This document shows positions 42,550 to 51,849 of a stretch of DNA of 64,000 bases, piece by piece. Positions within the stretch are counted from its first letter, which is position 1. Every line of letters begins with the position of its first letter. The notes beneath the pieces are model-generated. The model searched no databases, had not been told where the DNA came from, and saw only the letters and a program-made list of their open reading frames with translations. The translations under genes were made by a program, and so were the position numbers. The DNA comes from Amycolatopsis jejuensis (lineage in GTDB: Bacteria; Actinomycetota; Actinomycetes; Mycobacteriales; Pseudonocardiaceae): NCBI RefSeq assembly GCF_000717335.1, contig NZ_JNYZ01000006.1, forward strand, positions 248,001 to 312,000, in the 5' to 3' direction.

Positions 42550-44406
42550 ATGGGAATCGAGGCGAATGATCCCGCTCCGCGGACATCGCACGCGGGTACG
42601 CGGCCGCGGCGGCGGGAACGGGGCCTGCCGGAACGGCTGAGGGTGCTGGCGGGAGACCGGGACCCGGCGAGAGCCGTGCGCGCGGCAGGCAGCCGCGTGC
42701 TGCGCTCGGCCGCCCGCCAGTCGTGGCCCGCCATGCTGCTGCTGGGTGCGATCACCGTGCTGCACATCGGAACCGGGCTGCTCACCCCACAGGCAGTCGC
42801 GGCGGCGGTGGACGCGGCTTCCCGCGGAGCCGGATTGCCGGACGCGCTGATCTGGCTCGCGGTGCTGCTCGTGGTGAGCATGGCCGCCACTGCCGCCGAC
42901 GACGTGGTGAGCGCGTATTTCGGCAGCTCGCTGACTGCCCGGCTGCGGCACCGGCTGGTGGACCGGCTGCTGGCGCTCGGGGTCGCCGGGCCGCTGCGGC
43001 TGCCTGCGGGCGACGCGCTCACCAGGCTCACCGAGAACGCCGCCGGCCCGGCCGCATTCCTGCCGATGCTGCTTTCGGCGTCGTCCACCGTGCTGACCGC
43101 GCTGGGCGCGGTGGCCGGCCTGGCGCTCATCGATCCGTGGCTGGCGTTGCCGGTCGTCGTCGGCGGGCCGCTCGCCGCGGTGCTGGTCCGGCGGTTCACC
43201 GCTACCGCAGGCGACGCGATGCAGCGATACCAGCGGGCACAGGGCGAACTGGCCACTCGCCTGCTGGACGCGCTGCGCGGGGTCCGGACCATCCGCGCCG
43301 CCGGCACCGCAGGCCGCGACATCGCCCGGGTGCTGACGCCGGTGCGGCAGCTGCACTGCAGCGGGGTGCAGCTGTGGGCGGCACAAGGCCGGGTGAGCTG
43401 GCAGATGTCGTTGCTGACCCCGCTTCTGCAGATCGCCGTGCTCGCCGTCGGCGGTTTCGCGTTGACCGAGGGCGAGGTGAGTGCGGGTCAGCTGGTGGCA
43501 GCGGCTTCGTACGTGGCCATGGCGCTGGGCGCGGTGGGGCTGCTCGACACCGTGGTCGCGCTGATGAGCTGTCAGGTCGGGGCCGGCCGGGTCGGCGAGG
43601 TCGTGCAGACCCCGCCGGCGATCACCCCGCCGGCCCGGCCGCTGCCGCTGCCGGACGGCCACGGCAGAGTCGAATTCCGTGCGGTCACCGTGCGCGAGGA
43701 CGGCGATCTGCTGCTCGACCGGATCGATCTCACCGTGCCTGCCGGGTGCGCACTGGCCGTGGTGGGCCGGTCGGGCAGCGGCAAGAGCGCGTTGACCGGG
43801 CTGCTCGGCCGGTTGCGGGATCCGGCCGCGGGCCAGGTCGCACTGGACGGCGTCGACGTGCGCGCAGTCGAGCTGACCGAGTTGCGGCGGGCAGTCGGGT
43901 ACGCCTTCGAGCGCCCCGCTCTGCTCGGCGCCACCGTGGCCGACCTGATCGGCTACGGTGCCACCGGCGACGACCGGGACCGCGTGGAGCGGGCGGCGCG
44001 GATCGCGCAAGCCGACGGATTCATCCGCAAACTGCCGAGGGGGTACGACACCCCGCTGGCCGACGCCCCGTTCTCCGGCGGCGAACTCCAACGCCTCGGC
44101 TTGGCCCGCGCACTCTGCGTCGACGCCCGGGTGCTGGTCCTCGACGACGCGACCAGCAGCCTCGACACCGCCACCGAGGTGCGGGTGACCGCTGCCCTGC
44201 GGTCGGCTCGCGCCGGGCGCACGACCGTGACCGTCGCGCGGCGGATCGCCACCGCGGCTGACGCGGATCTCGTTGCGTGGCTTGACAAGGGCCGCCTCCG
44301 GGCCGTCGCCACGCACGACTTTCTGTGGCGCGACCCGGATTACCGCGCCATCTTCACCACCGGCGAGGAGTTCCCGGCGCACGACCGGAACCGGGCTGTC
44401 TCATGA
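42550..44406 (+). CDS. ABC exporter half-molecule 1 (lanthipeptide export)
   Basis: 618 residues from ATG 42550; the ribosome site is weak. An N-terminal cytosolic stretch precedes a multi-helix exporter membrane domain (~residues 60-350). The nucleotide-binding domain has GRSGSGKS (Lys412), signature SGGELQRLGLARAL and Walker B LVLDDATSS. There is no N-terminal C39 peptidase domain, so leader removal must come from elsewhere, consistent with the peptidase upstream. Its stop overlaps the next start (ATGA), so the two half-molecules probably form a heterodimer, as do the RamA/RamB pair beside the SapB synthetase gene. It is separated from the precursor gene by the hairpins. Confidence 0.9.
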   Translation: MGIEANDPAPRTSHAGTRPRRRERGLPERLRVLAGDRDPARAVRAAGSRVLRSAARQSWPAMLLLGAITVLHIGTGLLTPQAVAAAVDAASRGAGLPDALIWLAVLLVVSMAATAADDVVSAYFGSSLTARLRHRLVDRLLALGVAGPLRLPAGDALTRLTENAAGPAAFLPMLLSASSTVLTALGAVAGLALIDPWLALPVVVGGPLAAVLVRRFTATAGDAMQRYQRAQGELATRLLDALRGVRTIRAAGTAGRDIARVLTPVRQLHCSGVQLWAAQGRVSWQMSLLTPLLQIAVLAVGGFALTEGEVSAGQLVAAASYVAMALGAVGLLDTVVALMSCQVGAGRVGEVVQTPPAITPPARPLPLPDGHGRVEFRAVTVREDGDLLLDRIDLTVPAGCALAVVGRSGSGKSALTGLLGRLRDPAAGQVALDGVDVRAVELTELRRAVGYAFERPALLGATVADLIGYGATGDDRDRVERAARIAQADGFIRKLPRGYDTPLADAPFSGGELQRLGLARALCVDARVLVLDDATSSLDTATEVRVTAALRSARAGRTTVTVARRIATAADADLVAWLDKGRLRAVATHDFLWRDPDYRAIFTTGEEFPAHDRNRAVS

Positions 44407-46124
44407 GCGCCGCGGGGCTCCTGCTCCGGCACCTGCGTCCGCACCGGCGGGCAGTGGCCCGCCTGGCGCTCTGGTCGGCGGTGGAGGCGTTGCCGATGCT
44501 CGTCTCCGGCGCGTGCATCGCCGCGGCGATCGACAAGGGATTCCTGGCCGGCCGTCCGTGGACCGGGCTGGGCTGGCTGCTGCTGCTCGGCGTCGCCTGG
44601 GTGATCAGTGCCGTGGCCACGCGCCGGCTGTACCCCTGGCTGGGGCGCATCGTCGAGCCGTCGCGGGACACCCTCGTCGAGGAGGTCGTCTCGGCCTGCC
44701 TTTCCCGGGCGCTCGCCGCCGAACGCGCCGCAACCGGAGCCGGCGCGGCACAGGTCACCGAACACGTGGAAGCGGTCCGGCAGCTCCTGTCGACGTTGCT
44801 GCGCAACATGCGGCAGGTGCTGGCCTCCGGCGTCGCCGCGGTCGTCGGCCTTGCCGTGCTTTCGCCGGTGATCGCGGTGGTGGTCCTGGCTTGTGTGGTG
44901 CCCGCGCTGGCCGGCTTCGCGCTGGTGCTGCGGCTGTTGTTCCGGCGCTACCGCCGCGTGCTGCTCACCACCGAGCGGATCGCCGAGCAGGCGGAGCCGG
45001 CAGTCAGCGGGATCCGGGATCTCGTCGCGCAGGGAGCCGAGCGGCGCGCGGCCGCCGACATCGGTGCCGCGGTGCGGGAACAGGCCGATGCCTTGCGCGC
45101 GTTCGCCCGCGCGCGGGTATTGCGGCTGCCGGTGCTGACCCTCGGCGTGCACGTGCCGATCCTCGGCTTGCTGGCGCTGGCCCCCTGGCTGATCACGAGC
45201 GGGCGCCTCGGCGTCGGCGACATCGCGGGCGGGGTCGTCTACCTCAGCAGCGGTCTGCAGCCCGCGGTCCAGTTCGTGATCAACGCCGGCAGCACCCTGC
45301 TGGTCAGCTTGGCGGTGGTGCTGGACCGGCTCGCGCAGGTGTGCGCGGTACCGCAGCCCGCACCGCCTCCGCCGGGCAAGCGCCCGGCCGGCACCGGGAT
45401 CGAGCTCGACGAGGTCACGTTCGCTTATGCGGAGCACGCGGATCCGGTCCTGCGCGAGCTGACCCTGTCGATCCCGCCGCACCGGCATCTCGCGGTGGTC
45501 GGACCGAGCGGGATCGGGAAGTCGACGCTGGCCGCGCTGCTGGCCGGGCTGGCCACCCCGCAATGCGGCCGGATCCTGCTCGGCGGCGTACCGCTGGACC
45601 AAGTGGACCGGAACTGGCTGCGGCGGACGGTGGCCCTCATCCCGCAGGAGGCGTATGTGTTCGCCGGCACCGTGCGGGAGAACCTCTGCTACCTGCGACC
45701 CGACGCCGGCCACCGCGCGCTCACCGAAGCAGTGCACGCAGTCGGTGCGCAGGAGCTGGTCGCGGACCTCGGCGGCTACGAGGCCCCGATCGCCGCCGGA
45801 GGCGACCGGCTCTCGCCCGGCCAGCGCCAGCTGCTCGCGCTGGCGCGGGTGTACCTGTCCGAGGCCGAGGTGGTCGTACTGGACGAGGCGACGTGCCACC
45901 TGGATCCCGCCGCCGAGGAACAGGCCGAACACGCGTTCGCCCGCCGGCCCGGCACCGTCGTCGTGATCGCGCACCGGATCAGTTCCGCGCGGCGGGCGGA
46001 GCGGATTCTGGTGCTGGACGGGACGTCTGCTGCTCTTGGTGACCATGCGGGGTTGCTGGTGGGTAATGGGCTTTATGCTCGGTTGGCCGGTCACTGGGGT
46101 GCTGGATCACGTGCCGTTGGTTGA
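44403..46124 (+). CDS. ABC exporter half-molecule 2 (lanthipeptide export)
   Basis: 573 residues from ATG 44403, overlapping the upstream stop by 4 nt. Six-helix exporter membrane domain (~15-310), then an ATPase domain with GPSGIGKS (Lys373), a degenerate signature LSPGQRQLLALARV (Pro for the second Gly) and Walker B VVLDEATCH. Partner of the preceding half-transporter. The last ~35 codons (from ~46020) are T-rich (ttg, gct, ggt) unlike the rest, and a decayed copy of the same 3' end with normal GC follows at 46130-46260. The native end was probably altered by a duplication. Confidence 0.9.
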   Translation: MSAAGLLLRHLRPHRRAVARLALWSAVEALPMLVSGACIAAAIDKGFLAGRPWTGLGWLLLLGVAWVISAVATRRLYPWLGRIVEPSRDTLVEEVVSACLSRALAAERAATGAGAAQVTEHVEAVRQLLSTLLRNMRQVLASGVAAVVGLAVLSPVIAVVVLACVVPALAGFALVLRLLFRRYRRVLLTTERIAEQAEPAVSGIRDLVAQGAERRAAADIGAAVREQADALRAFARARVLRLPVLTLGVHVPILGLLALAPWLITSGRLGVGDIAGGVVYLSSGLQPAVQFVINAGSTLLVSLAVVLDRLAQVCAVPQPAPPPPGKRPAGTGIELDEVTFAYAEHADPVLRELTLSIPPHRHLAVVGPSGIGKSTLAALLAGLATPQCGRILLGGVPLDQVDRNWLRRTVALIPQEAYVFAGTVRENLCYLRPDAGHRALTEAVHAVGAQELVADLGGYEAPIAAGGDRLSPGQRQLLALARVYLSEAEVVVLDEATCHLDPAAEEQAEHAFARRPGTVVVIAHRISSARRAERILVLDGTSAALGDHAGLLVGNGLYARLAGHWGAGSRAVG

Positions 46125-46129
46125 CGTTC

Positions 46130-46260
46130 GGCGGGCCGAACGCATTCTGGTGCCGGACGGGACGTCCGCTCAGCGACCACGGGGGCTGCTTGCGGGGTAA
46201 CGAGCTCTATACCCGGCTGACCGGCTACTGGGGCGCCGGATCACGAGCCGCCGGTTGACG
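46130..46260 (+). pseudogene. Decayed tandem copy of the exporter 3' end
   Basis: These 131 bp align to 45991-46126, the last ~45 codons of the preceding gene, from ggcgggc through ccgttggttgacg/ccggttgacg. A net 5-bp deletion near 46170 shifts the frame. Repairing it gives an end very like the intact one (the repaired copy reads LLAGNELYTRL and [11 protein letters not shown], against LLVGNGLYARL and GHWGAGSRAVG). The copy has no start. Its far end overlaps the 3' end of the convergent regulator gene (46241). Confidence 0.8.
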
Positions 46261-49200
46261 CCCTTCCGGAGCCGGTCCGTGGGGCACGGCGGGCCGGGAA
46301 CGGGGACGGCGGTACCTCGATCTCGGCCATCCGGTCCAGGTATGCCTGGTATCTGCTGCGCGCAGCGCCGAAGCGGCCTGCTCCGTCGAGCGTTGCCACC
46401 AGGGTCAGGTGGGCCGTCTCGTCGTACGGGTCGAGGTCGAGCAGCCGCACCAGGTAGCGGGCGGCCTCGTCGACGTCGCCGGTCTCGCGCAGTTCGGCCG
46501 CCAGCGCCCGCAACACTGCCGCGTAGGTGGTGCGTACCTCCTCGGCCAGCGGCACCGCCCACTCCTGGCACGGGTCTTGTTCGAGGAAGCCGCCCGGGTG
46601 CGCGCGTGCGGCGGCCAGCAGCCGCGCCAGCCGGTCGCCGTCCTCGCCGGCGCACGCGTCGGCTGCCAGGGACAGGAAGTTCTCCACGTCGATGTCCACC
46701 AGCGAGCGGTCGAACCAGACGGAACCGCCGTCGGTGACCACCGCCGCGTCGAACCGGAGTGCCTCGCGCACCGTGTTGAGCAGCACCGACATCCGGTTGC
46801 CGCACCGGCCCGGGTCGCCGCCCGGCCACAGGAGTTCCATCAGCCGTTCCCTCGACACCGGACGGCGATGCGCGACCAGCATCTTCACCAGCTCGCGTGC
46901 TTTGCGCGACTGCCATGCGGCCGGGTGCAGGAGCTCGCCGTGCCGCCGCACCTCGAAGGTGCCCAGGGTGCTGATCGCGACCGGCGGCGCTTTCCGCGCG
47001 GAGGCGGCCAGCGGCCCGGCCACCGCGGTGTTCCGCGCATCGATGCCGAACCCGGCCAGCACGGCGTCCCCGGAATCGGCACCGGAGAGCCGGGACGCGA
47101 CCACTTCGGCGACCGCCTCGTCGGCCCGCATTCCCAGATCCCGCCAGACTCCGGCAGCCTCAAGAACCCGCTCCTGATGCCGGCCCGGTGCCTCCGCGGA
47201 CAGTGCCCCGAGCACGACCGTCTCCGCCAAGCCGGGCTCGTCGCACCGGGCTCGCGCGACCTCGGCGGCCCGGACCGCGTCCTGCGCTGCCGACTGCCGG
47301 TCGCCCGCGCACAGCGAAACCCAGCCCCTGGTCGTCAGCGCGTGCACCCGGTAGATCCCCTCGTCAAGGCGCACCGCGCGCTCGGCCGCATTCCGGGCGG
47401 CTTCGGGTTCCTTCGGGCCGCACACCCGGGCCCAGCCGGCCAGCGCACCGGACATGCCGACCACGTCGTGCACCGGTTCGGCGAGCGAGAGCGCCTGCTC
47501 GTACGCCGCCCGTGCCCTCGTGCACTGCCCGTGGAGCCGGTGCACGTCACCCAACCCGGACAGCGGCAATGCGCCCAGCCGTGAGCCCAGCTGTTCGAAC
47601 ATCGCCGCGGCCTGTTCGAAGTCGCGGCGGGCCGCTGCCCCGTCGCCACGGCGCAGCAGGGCGTGCGCCCGGACGGTCATCGCGAGCGCGGTCACGCCGT
47701 TGTCCCCGCAGCGCCGCCCGAGCCGCACTGCCGCGCGCGCGGTCTCCACCGCCCGCGCGGTGCTGCGCAATTGCACGCTGAATCCGGCCTCGATCACCAG
47801 CGCTCGCAACTGCTGGAGCGCATCACCCGCAGCCTCGGCGGCTTCCCTTGCCCCAGCGAGGCAGGCGCCGAACTCACGCGTGTCTCCTTCGGCGTACGCG
47901 AGGTGCGCGGCGGCGAGGTAGGCCTCACCGAGCGCGCCTGCGTCCCCGCTCCGCTCCGCGGCCCGCAGCGATCGTTCCGCCAGGCTCCGCGCGGCCGGGT
48001 AGTCACCGGTCATCCGGTGCGTGGTGGCGGACAGCGCGAGGACCTTTGCCTCGTCCGCAGTGTTTTCCCCGGCCAGCGCAGTGCGCGCGCAGATGGACCG
48101 GACTTCGCCGAATTCCCCGCGGGCGTAGGCCAGCACGCCGACCCGCCAGCCCAGCGCCGTGGTGAGCTCCGGCTGTTCGGATCCCGCTCGCCGGAACGAC
48201 GCGCCCGCGCCGGCCCACCGGCCCACTACCTGCCGGGCCTCGCCCACGACCCAGTCCAGCGCCGGCTCACGGGCCCACTCGGCGGGGACCGCGGCGATCT
48301 GCCGTACGGCCGCCGCGTCGCCCCCGTGCACCAGCGCCGCGCCGTTGCGGGCCACCAGATCCCGGACCGCGCCGACGTCACCTGCCGCGAGGCCGTGCCG
48401 GACCGCATGGGCAGGTGCCCCGCGCTCGGCGAACTCGGTGCACAGCTGCCGGTGCAGCTGCTTGCGGATCCCCGGGGAGCTCTCCAGCTCGTGCCGCAGG
48501 TGCATGCGGACGGGTGCGCTCAGCGCCCATCCGCCGTCGGCCCGGTGCGTGACGAGACCACGGCGCACCAGATCCGGCAGCGCCTCGCCGGAACGGAGGT
48601 CGGTGCACCGCCCGGCGTGCCGTTCGCACAGCGCGAGCCGGCGGAGCAGGTCCACCGTCTCCGGCGGTTCCGGGCCCACGACCTCCTCGGCGACGAATCG
48701 CTGCAGGAACTCCCCGGGGAGCTGAACCCGCTGCAGCAGGCCGGAATGCTGTTCGGGCCGCACCCCGGCGAGCCGCTCGACGAGCCGGGCGGTGAGCGCA
48801 GGCCATCCTCCGGTCAGGCTCCAGATCCGGCTGAGCGTCGCCGGGTGCACCTCGCCGAGTGCCTCCCGCGCCACCTCGATCAGCTCGGAACGCCGGAAAT
48901 GCAGTTCGGCGGCCCCGACTTCGCTCAGCAGCCCGCGCCCGCGCAACCGCTGCACCGGGAAAGGCAGGGTCGACCGCGAGATCAGCACGAGCCGCACCCG
49001 CGGCGACGATTCGGCGCACAACCGGTGCAACGCGCCTGCCATCGGCGAATCGGAGGGCAGATCCTGGATGTCGTCGACGACGGCGGTCACCCCGGACCGG
49101 CCGGAGGCGAGCCCGCCCAGCCGGTGCACTTCGTCGTGCGCGACCCAGACGACGGCCCCGCCCCGGCCCGCCCGGCGCACGGTGCTCGTCTTGCCCCACC

Positions 49201-49591
49201 CGGCCACCGCGGCGACGATGCACACCGGACCGGCGGACCGGATCAGCCGCTCCAGCCGACCACCGCGGTCACCCCGGTCACTCCGGCCGCCCCGGTCGTC
49301 CCGGTCACTCCGGTCGTCCCGGTCGTCCCGGTCGTCCCGGTCACTCCGGCTGTCCCGGTCGCTCCGGTCGTCCCGGTCACTCCGGCTGTCCCGGTCACTC
49401 CGGTCATCCCGGCCGCCCCCTCCCGGCGTTTCCCCGGCCCAGTCGCAAGTTTCCCCCGCCCGGCCCGGAGTTTTCCCGATCCAGCCGGGAGGTTCGCCTT
49501 TCCGGACCGGTGTTTCCCCGGTCCGGACCGGCGTTGTGCCTTTCCCCGCAAGCATCGGCCTGCGCCCGTCCTCGGCAGGTTGCCGCGACAC
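46241..49591 (-). CDS. Large ATPase regulator with C-terminal SARP (BTAD) domain
   Basis: 1116 residues. GTG at 49591 follows AAGGGGG with 8-nt spacing. Residues 18-59 are six 7-residue repeats (GETPxRx type) and 61-111 are seventeen 3-residue R-x-x repeats. Then comes a P-loop NTPase (AGWGKTST, Lys134), a MalT/LuxR-like STAND arrangement, and a long helical TPR-like middle (~400-800). The C-terminal ~290 residues begin [13 protein letters not shown] and contain an OmpR-like DNA-binding region plus a bacterial transcriptional activation domain as in SARPs. In most known large SARPs this domain is N-terminal. It is convergent with the exporter genes, so it may control the lanthipeptide operon, the PKS, or both. 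The 11-bp repeats upstream of the synthetase are a candidate target. Confidence 0.85.
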   Translation of the reverse strand: MSRQPAEDGRRPMLAGKGTTPVRTGETPVRKGEPPGWIGKTPGRAGETCDWAGETPGGGGRDDRSDRDSRSDRDDRSDRDSRSDRDDRDDRDDRSDRDDRGGRSDRGDRGGRLERLIRSAGPVCIVAAVAGWGKTSTVRRAGRGGAVVWVAHDEVHRLGGLASGRSGVTAVVDDIQDLPSDSPMAGALHRLCAESSPRVRLVLISRSTLPFPVQRLRGRGLLSEVGAAELHFRRSELIEVAREALGEVHPATLSRIWSLTGGWPALTARLVERLAGVRPEQHSGLLQRVQLPGEFLQRFVAEEVVGPEPPETVDLLRRLALCERHAGRCTDLRSGEALPDLVRRGLVTHRADGGWALSAPVRMHLRHELESSPGIRKQLHRQLCTEFAERGAPAHAVRHGLAAGDVGAVRDLVARNGAALVHGGDAAAVRQIAAVPAEWAREPALDWVVGEARQVVGRWAGAGASFRRAGSEQPELTTALGWRVGVLAYARGEFGEVRSICARTALAGENTADEAKVLALSATTHRMTGDYPAARSLAERSLRAAERSGDAGALGEAYLAAAHLAYAEGDTREFGACLAGAREAAEAAGDALQQLRALVIEAGFSVQLRSTARAVETARAAVRLGRRCGDNGVTALAMTVRAHALLRRGDGAAARRDFEQAAAMFEQLGSRLGALPLSGLGDVHRLHGQCTRARAAYEQALSLAEPVHDVVGMSGALAGWARVCGPKEPEAARNAAERAVRLDEGIYRVHALTTRGWVSLCAGDRQSAAQDAVRAAEVARARCDEPGLAETVVLGALSAEAPGRHQERVLEAAGVWRDLGMRADEAVAEVVASRLSGADSGDAVLAGFGIDARNTAVAGPLAASARKAPPVAISTLGTFEVRRHGELLHPAAWQSRKARELVKMLVAHRRPVSRERLMELLWPGGDPGRCGNRMSVLLNTVREALRFDAAVVTDGGSVWFDRSLVDIDVENFLSLAADACAGEDGDRLARLLAAARAHPGGFLEQDPCQEWAVPLAEEVRTTYAAVLRALAAELRETGDVDEAARYLVRLLDLDPYDETAHLTLVATLDGAGRFGAARSRYQAYLDRMAEIEVPPSPFPARRAPRTGSGRASTGGS
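49259..49411 (-). repeat. 17-unit, 9-bp minisatellite encoding R-x-x repeats
   Basis: Seventeen in-frame 9-bp units code [12 protein letters not shown] or RGD (residues 61-111 of the regulator). The DNA alternates near-identical words such as cggtcactc and cggtcgtcc on the plus strand. Unit changes keep the frame, so copy number could vary between strains without breaking the gene. Confidence 0.9.
49415..49540 (-). repeat. Six 21-bp repeats encoding a heptapeptide array
   Basis: Six consecutive 7-residue units (residues 18-59) each start with Gly: [42 protein letters not shown]. The array runs directly into the 9-bp repeat tract. Confidence 0.85.
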
Positions 49592-50225
49592 CGCTGTTAC
49601 CCCCTTGTTCCGGACAGCCGCCGGACCGGCACCTCGTCGCGTTCCACGGCCCGGTCGGCAGACTGGGCGGGTTCCCCGTGCGGGCCACAGCTATCCCGCC
49701 GCAGTGGAGATCCGGGTTCCCGCTCGATCCCGTTTTATAACCCGGCAGGGGACCGCTTCGAGCGCTCCGGACCGGTCCTACTCGTTCGGGTGAAACTGCC
49801 ACTCGGTCAGCCGTATCTGCCCGTCACCCCGATCCGGCAGTCAATTCCGGATGCAGCACTGCACGTGAGTGAGATTTCCTGGGAAGGGACCGCTGTTTGG
49901 TTCGGAATCGGTGAGGGCGGCGCGATTCGGGTGTGGCGGGCGATCGTACTGGCGGAGGTATCCGGGTGAGGCGGTGATAGGGGCGCGACTGGTTGCCGTG
50001 ATGGCCGAGACGGATGCTCCGGGCCGATTCGGGTTCGGTTGTCCGGTATCGGGCCCGGGCCGGTCGTCGTCACGTGGTGGCCGGATCGCGCGTCCGGGAG
50101 CCGCGCGCGATTGTCCGCCGGACATCGTGGGGTGCCTGGGGTTCCGGCGGTGGTCGTCGCGACCCGTGGGCCAGGGGGCTTGCTCGGCGGTGGTCGTCCG
50201 GGAGGGACTGGCGGAGCGGCGAACA

Positions 50226-50238
50226 GTCCACAGTGGAC
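50226..50238. promoter_or_regulatory. Intergenic 13-bp palindrome
   Basis: GTCCACAGTGGAC, a 6-1-6 inverted repeat in the 877-bp gap 49592-50468 between the divergent regulator and monooxygenase genes, 53 bp upstream of a promoter-like -35. The same word occurs inside coding DNA elsewhere, so it may be a genome-wide motif and not an operator. Apart from this and the promoter candidate nothing convincing is seen in the gap. Confidence 0.3.
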
Positions 50239-50290
50239 GGTACGAAACCTCGGCCTGCGGCTGTAAGGGCCGGAACTGCCGGTGTGGCGC

Positions 50291-50319
50291 TGGACACCGG
50301 ACGGCCGGGCCGCTACCCT
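50291..50319 (+). promoter_or_regulatory. Candidate sigma-70-type promoter of the flavin monooxygenase
   Basis: TGGACA (50291-50296), a 17-bp spacer, then TACCCT (50314-50319). A start near 50326 would leave a leader of ~140 nt before the monooxygenase ATG at 50469. Confidence 0.4.
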
Positions 50320-50468
50320 CGACGGAGAAGATCGTTTTGCTTATCCAGCGGGAATTCCGCGGTAAAAGTGGTCCGGCCGTCATCGTGAATGGCGGCCGTC
50401 GAGTCATGTGCCGGTCGGCCGGGGTGGGCCGGGCTGGGCCGGTCTTCGCGGCCGGGAAAGGGGAAACG

Positions 50469-51809
50469 ATGTCGCGGGTTGCCGTCGTCGGTGCCGGTCC
50501 CAGTGGGCTGGCGCAGCTGCATGCATTCGAGCAGGCACGGCGGAAGGGGGCGGACGTTCCCGAGCTGGTGTGTTTCGAAAAGCAGCACGACTGGGGCGGC
50601 CTCTGGAATTTCACCTGGCGAACCGGTCTCGACGAATTCGGTGATCCGGTGCACGGCGGCATGTACCGGTCGCTGTGGTCGAATGGGCCGAAAGAGTGTC
50701 TCGAGTTCGCCGACTACTCCTTCGACGAGCACTTCTCGAAACCGGTTCCGTCGTTCCCGCCGCGCGAAGTCCTGTTCGATTACCTCGCCGGGCGGGCGAA
50801 GAAGAGCGGCGTGCGCCGCCATATCCGGTTCGGCACCGCGGTGCGGTGGATCGAGTACGACACAGCCCGGGACAAGTTCGACGTCACCGTCGAAGACCTC
50901 GGGGCAGGCGCGACGGGCACGGAGGCATTCGACCGCGTGATCGTCGCCAGCGGGCACTTTTCGGTGCCCCACGTGCCTTGCTACGACGGGTTTTCCTCGT
51001 TTCCCGGGCGCATCCTGCACTCCCACGACTTCCGGGATGCCCGCGAGTTCGCCGGGAAGAACCTGCTGGTCCTGGGCGGCAGTTACTCGGCGGAAGACAT
51101 CGCGCTGCAGACGAAGAAGTACGGCGCATCGTCGGTCGTCATTTCCCATCGCCGGGCGCCGATGGGTTTCCGCTGGCCTGCCGGGATCGAAGAAATGCCC
51201 CTGCTCGCCCGCCTCGAAAAGGACACGGCGGTGTTCGCCGACGGCACCCGCAGGCAGGTGGACGCGATCATTCTGTGCACCGGCTATCTGCACCGGTTTC
51301 CGTTCCTCGGGAAAAGCCTCGGCCTGCGGACGAAGAACGTCCTTTACCCCGCCGATCTGTACCAAGGAATATTCCTGGTAAGCAACCCCGGGATGATGTA
51401 CCTGGGAATGCAGGATCAGTTCTATTCGATGACCTTGTTCGACGCGCAGGCGTGGTACGCCCGTGATGTCGTGCTCGGGCGGATCCGGCTGCCCGCCCGT
51501 GCGGAAATGGAACGCGACATCGCCGCGTGGCGGGACCGGGAGAAAGCGCTGACCGGACCGGCGGGCCAGATCGACTTCCAGGCCGACCACATCCGGGAAC
51601 TCCTGAAGGAGGTCGACTACCCCGCTTTCGACCTGGATCTCACCCGGGCGCACTTCAAGCAATGGGAGCAGGACAAGGAGGAGAGCATCGTCGGATACCG
51701 CGACCGCGCGTTCTCCTCACCGTGCACGGGAACCCCGGCCCCGCCCCGGAAACTGCCGTGGTGGGACACCACCGACGATTCGCTCGCCACATTCCTGGAC
51801 GAGTGCTGA
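50469..51809 (+). CDS. Flavin-containing monooxygenase, trimethylamine-monooxygenase-like
   Basis: 446 residues; ATG at 50469 follows AAAGGGG. The longer open frame upstream is poor in family features. FAD motif GAGPSG (residues 8-13), FMO signature FxGxxxHxxxF starting at Phe178 (FPGRILHSHDF), an NADPH-site motif GGSYSA, and LCTGY are all present. Stretches such as FEKQHDWGGLWN, WSNGPKE and YLGMQDQ match, from memory, bacterial trimethylamine monooxygenases (Tmm), which N-oxygenate small tertiary amines. The length fits that family. Here it stands alone in its direction. It could N-oxidise an amine in the polyketide or be metabolic. The substrate cannot be read from sequence. Confidence 0.85.
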   Translation: MSRVAVVGAGPSGLAQLHAFEQARRKGADVPELVCFEKQHDWGGLWNFTWRTGLDEFGDPVHGGMYRSLWSNGPKECLEFADYSFDEHFSKPVPSFPPREVLFDYLAGRAKKSGVRRHIRFGTAVRWIEYDTARDKFDVTVEDLGAGATGTEAFDRVIVASGHFSVPHVPCYDGFSSFPGRILHSHDFRDAREFAGKNLLVLGGSYSAEDIALQTKKYGASSVVISHRRAPMGFRWPAGIEEMPLLARLEKDTAVFADGTRRQVDAIILCTGYLHRFPFLGKSLGLRTKNVLYPADLYQGIFLVSNPGMMYLGMQDQFYSMTLFDAQAWYARDVVLGRIRLPARAEMERDIAAWRDREKALTGPAGQIDFQADHIRELLKEVDYPAFDLDLTRAHFKQWEQDKEESIVGYRDRAFSSPCTGTPAPPRKLPWWDTTDDSLATFLDEC

Positions 51810-51849
51810 CCGGTCCTCCCCATGCGGTGGGTTCCGCAGTGCTCCGCGA

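Noticed and set aside
49259-49540. Possible CRISPR array
   Set aside because: Units are 9 and 21 bp, contiguous, without spacers, and in frame within a coding gene.
49243-49551. Collagen-like frame (repeated VTGTTG words) across the minisatellite
   Set aside because: It is the other reading of the same 9-bp repeats; the regulator frame runs through from a good ribosome site into a P-loop ATPase.
49807-50073. Small minus-strand protein (88 codons) in the regulator-monooxygenase gap
   Set aside because: Pro/Ser/Thr-rich with no motif, no ribosome site seen, and overlaps nothing conserved.
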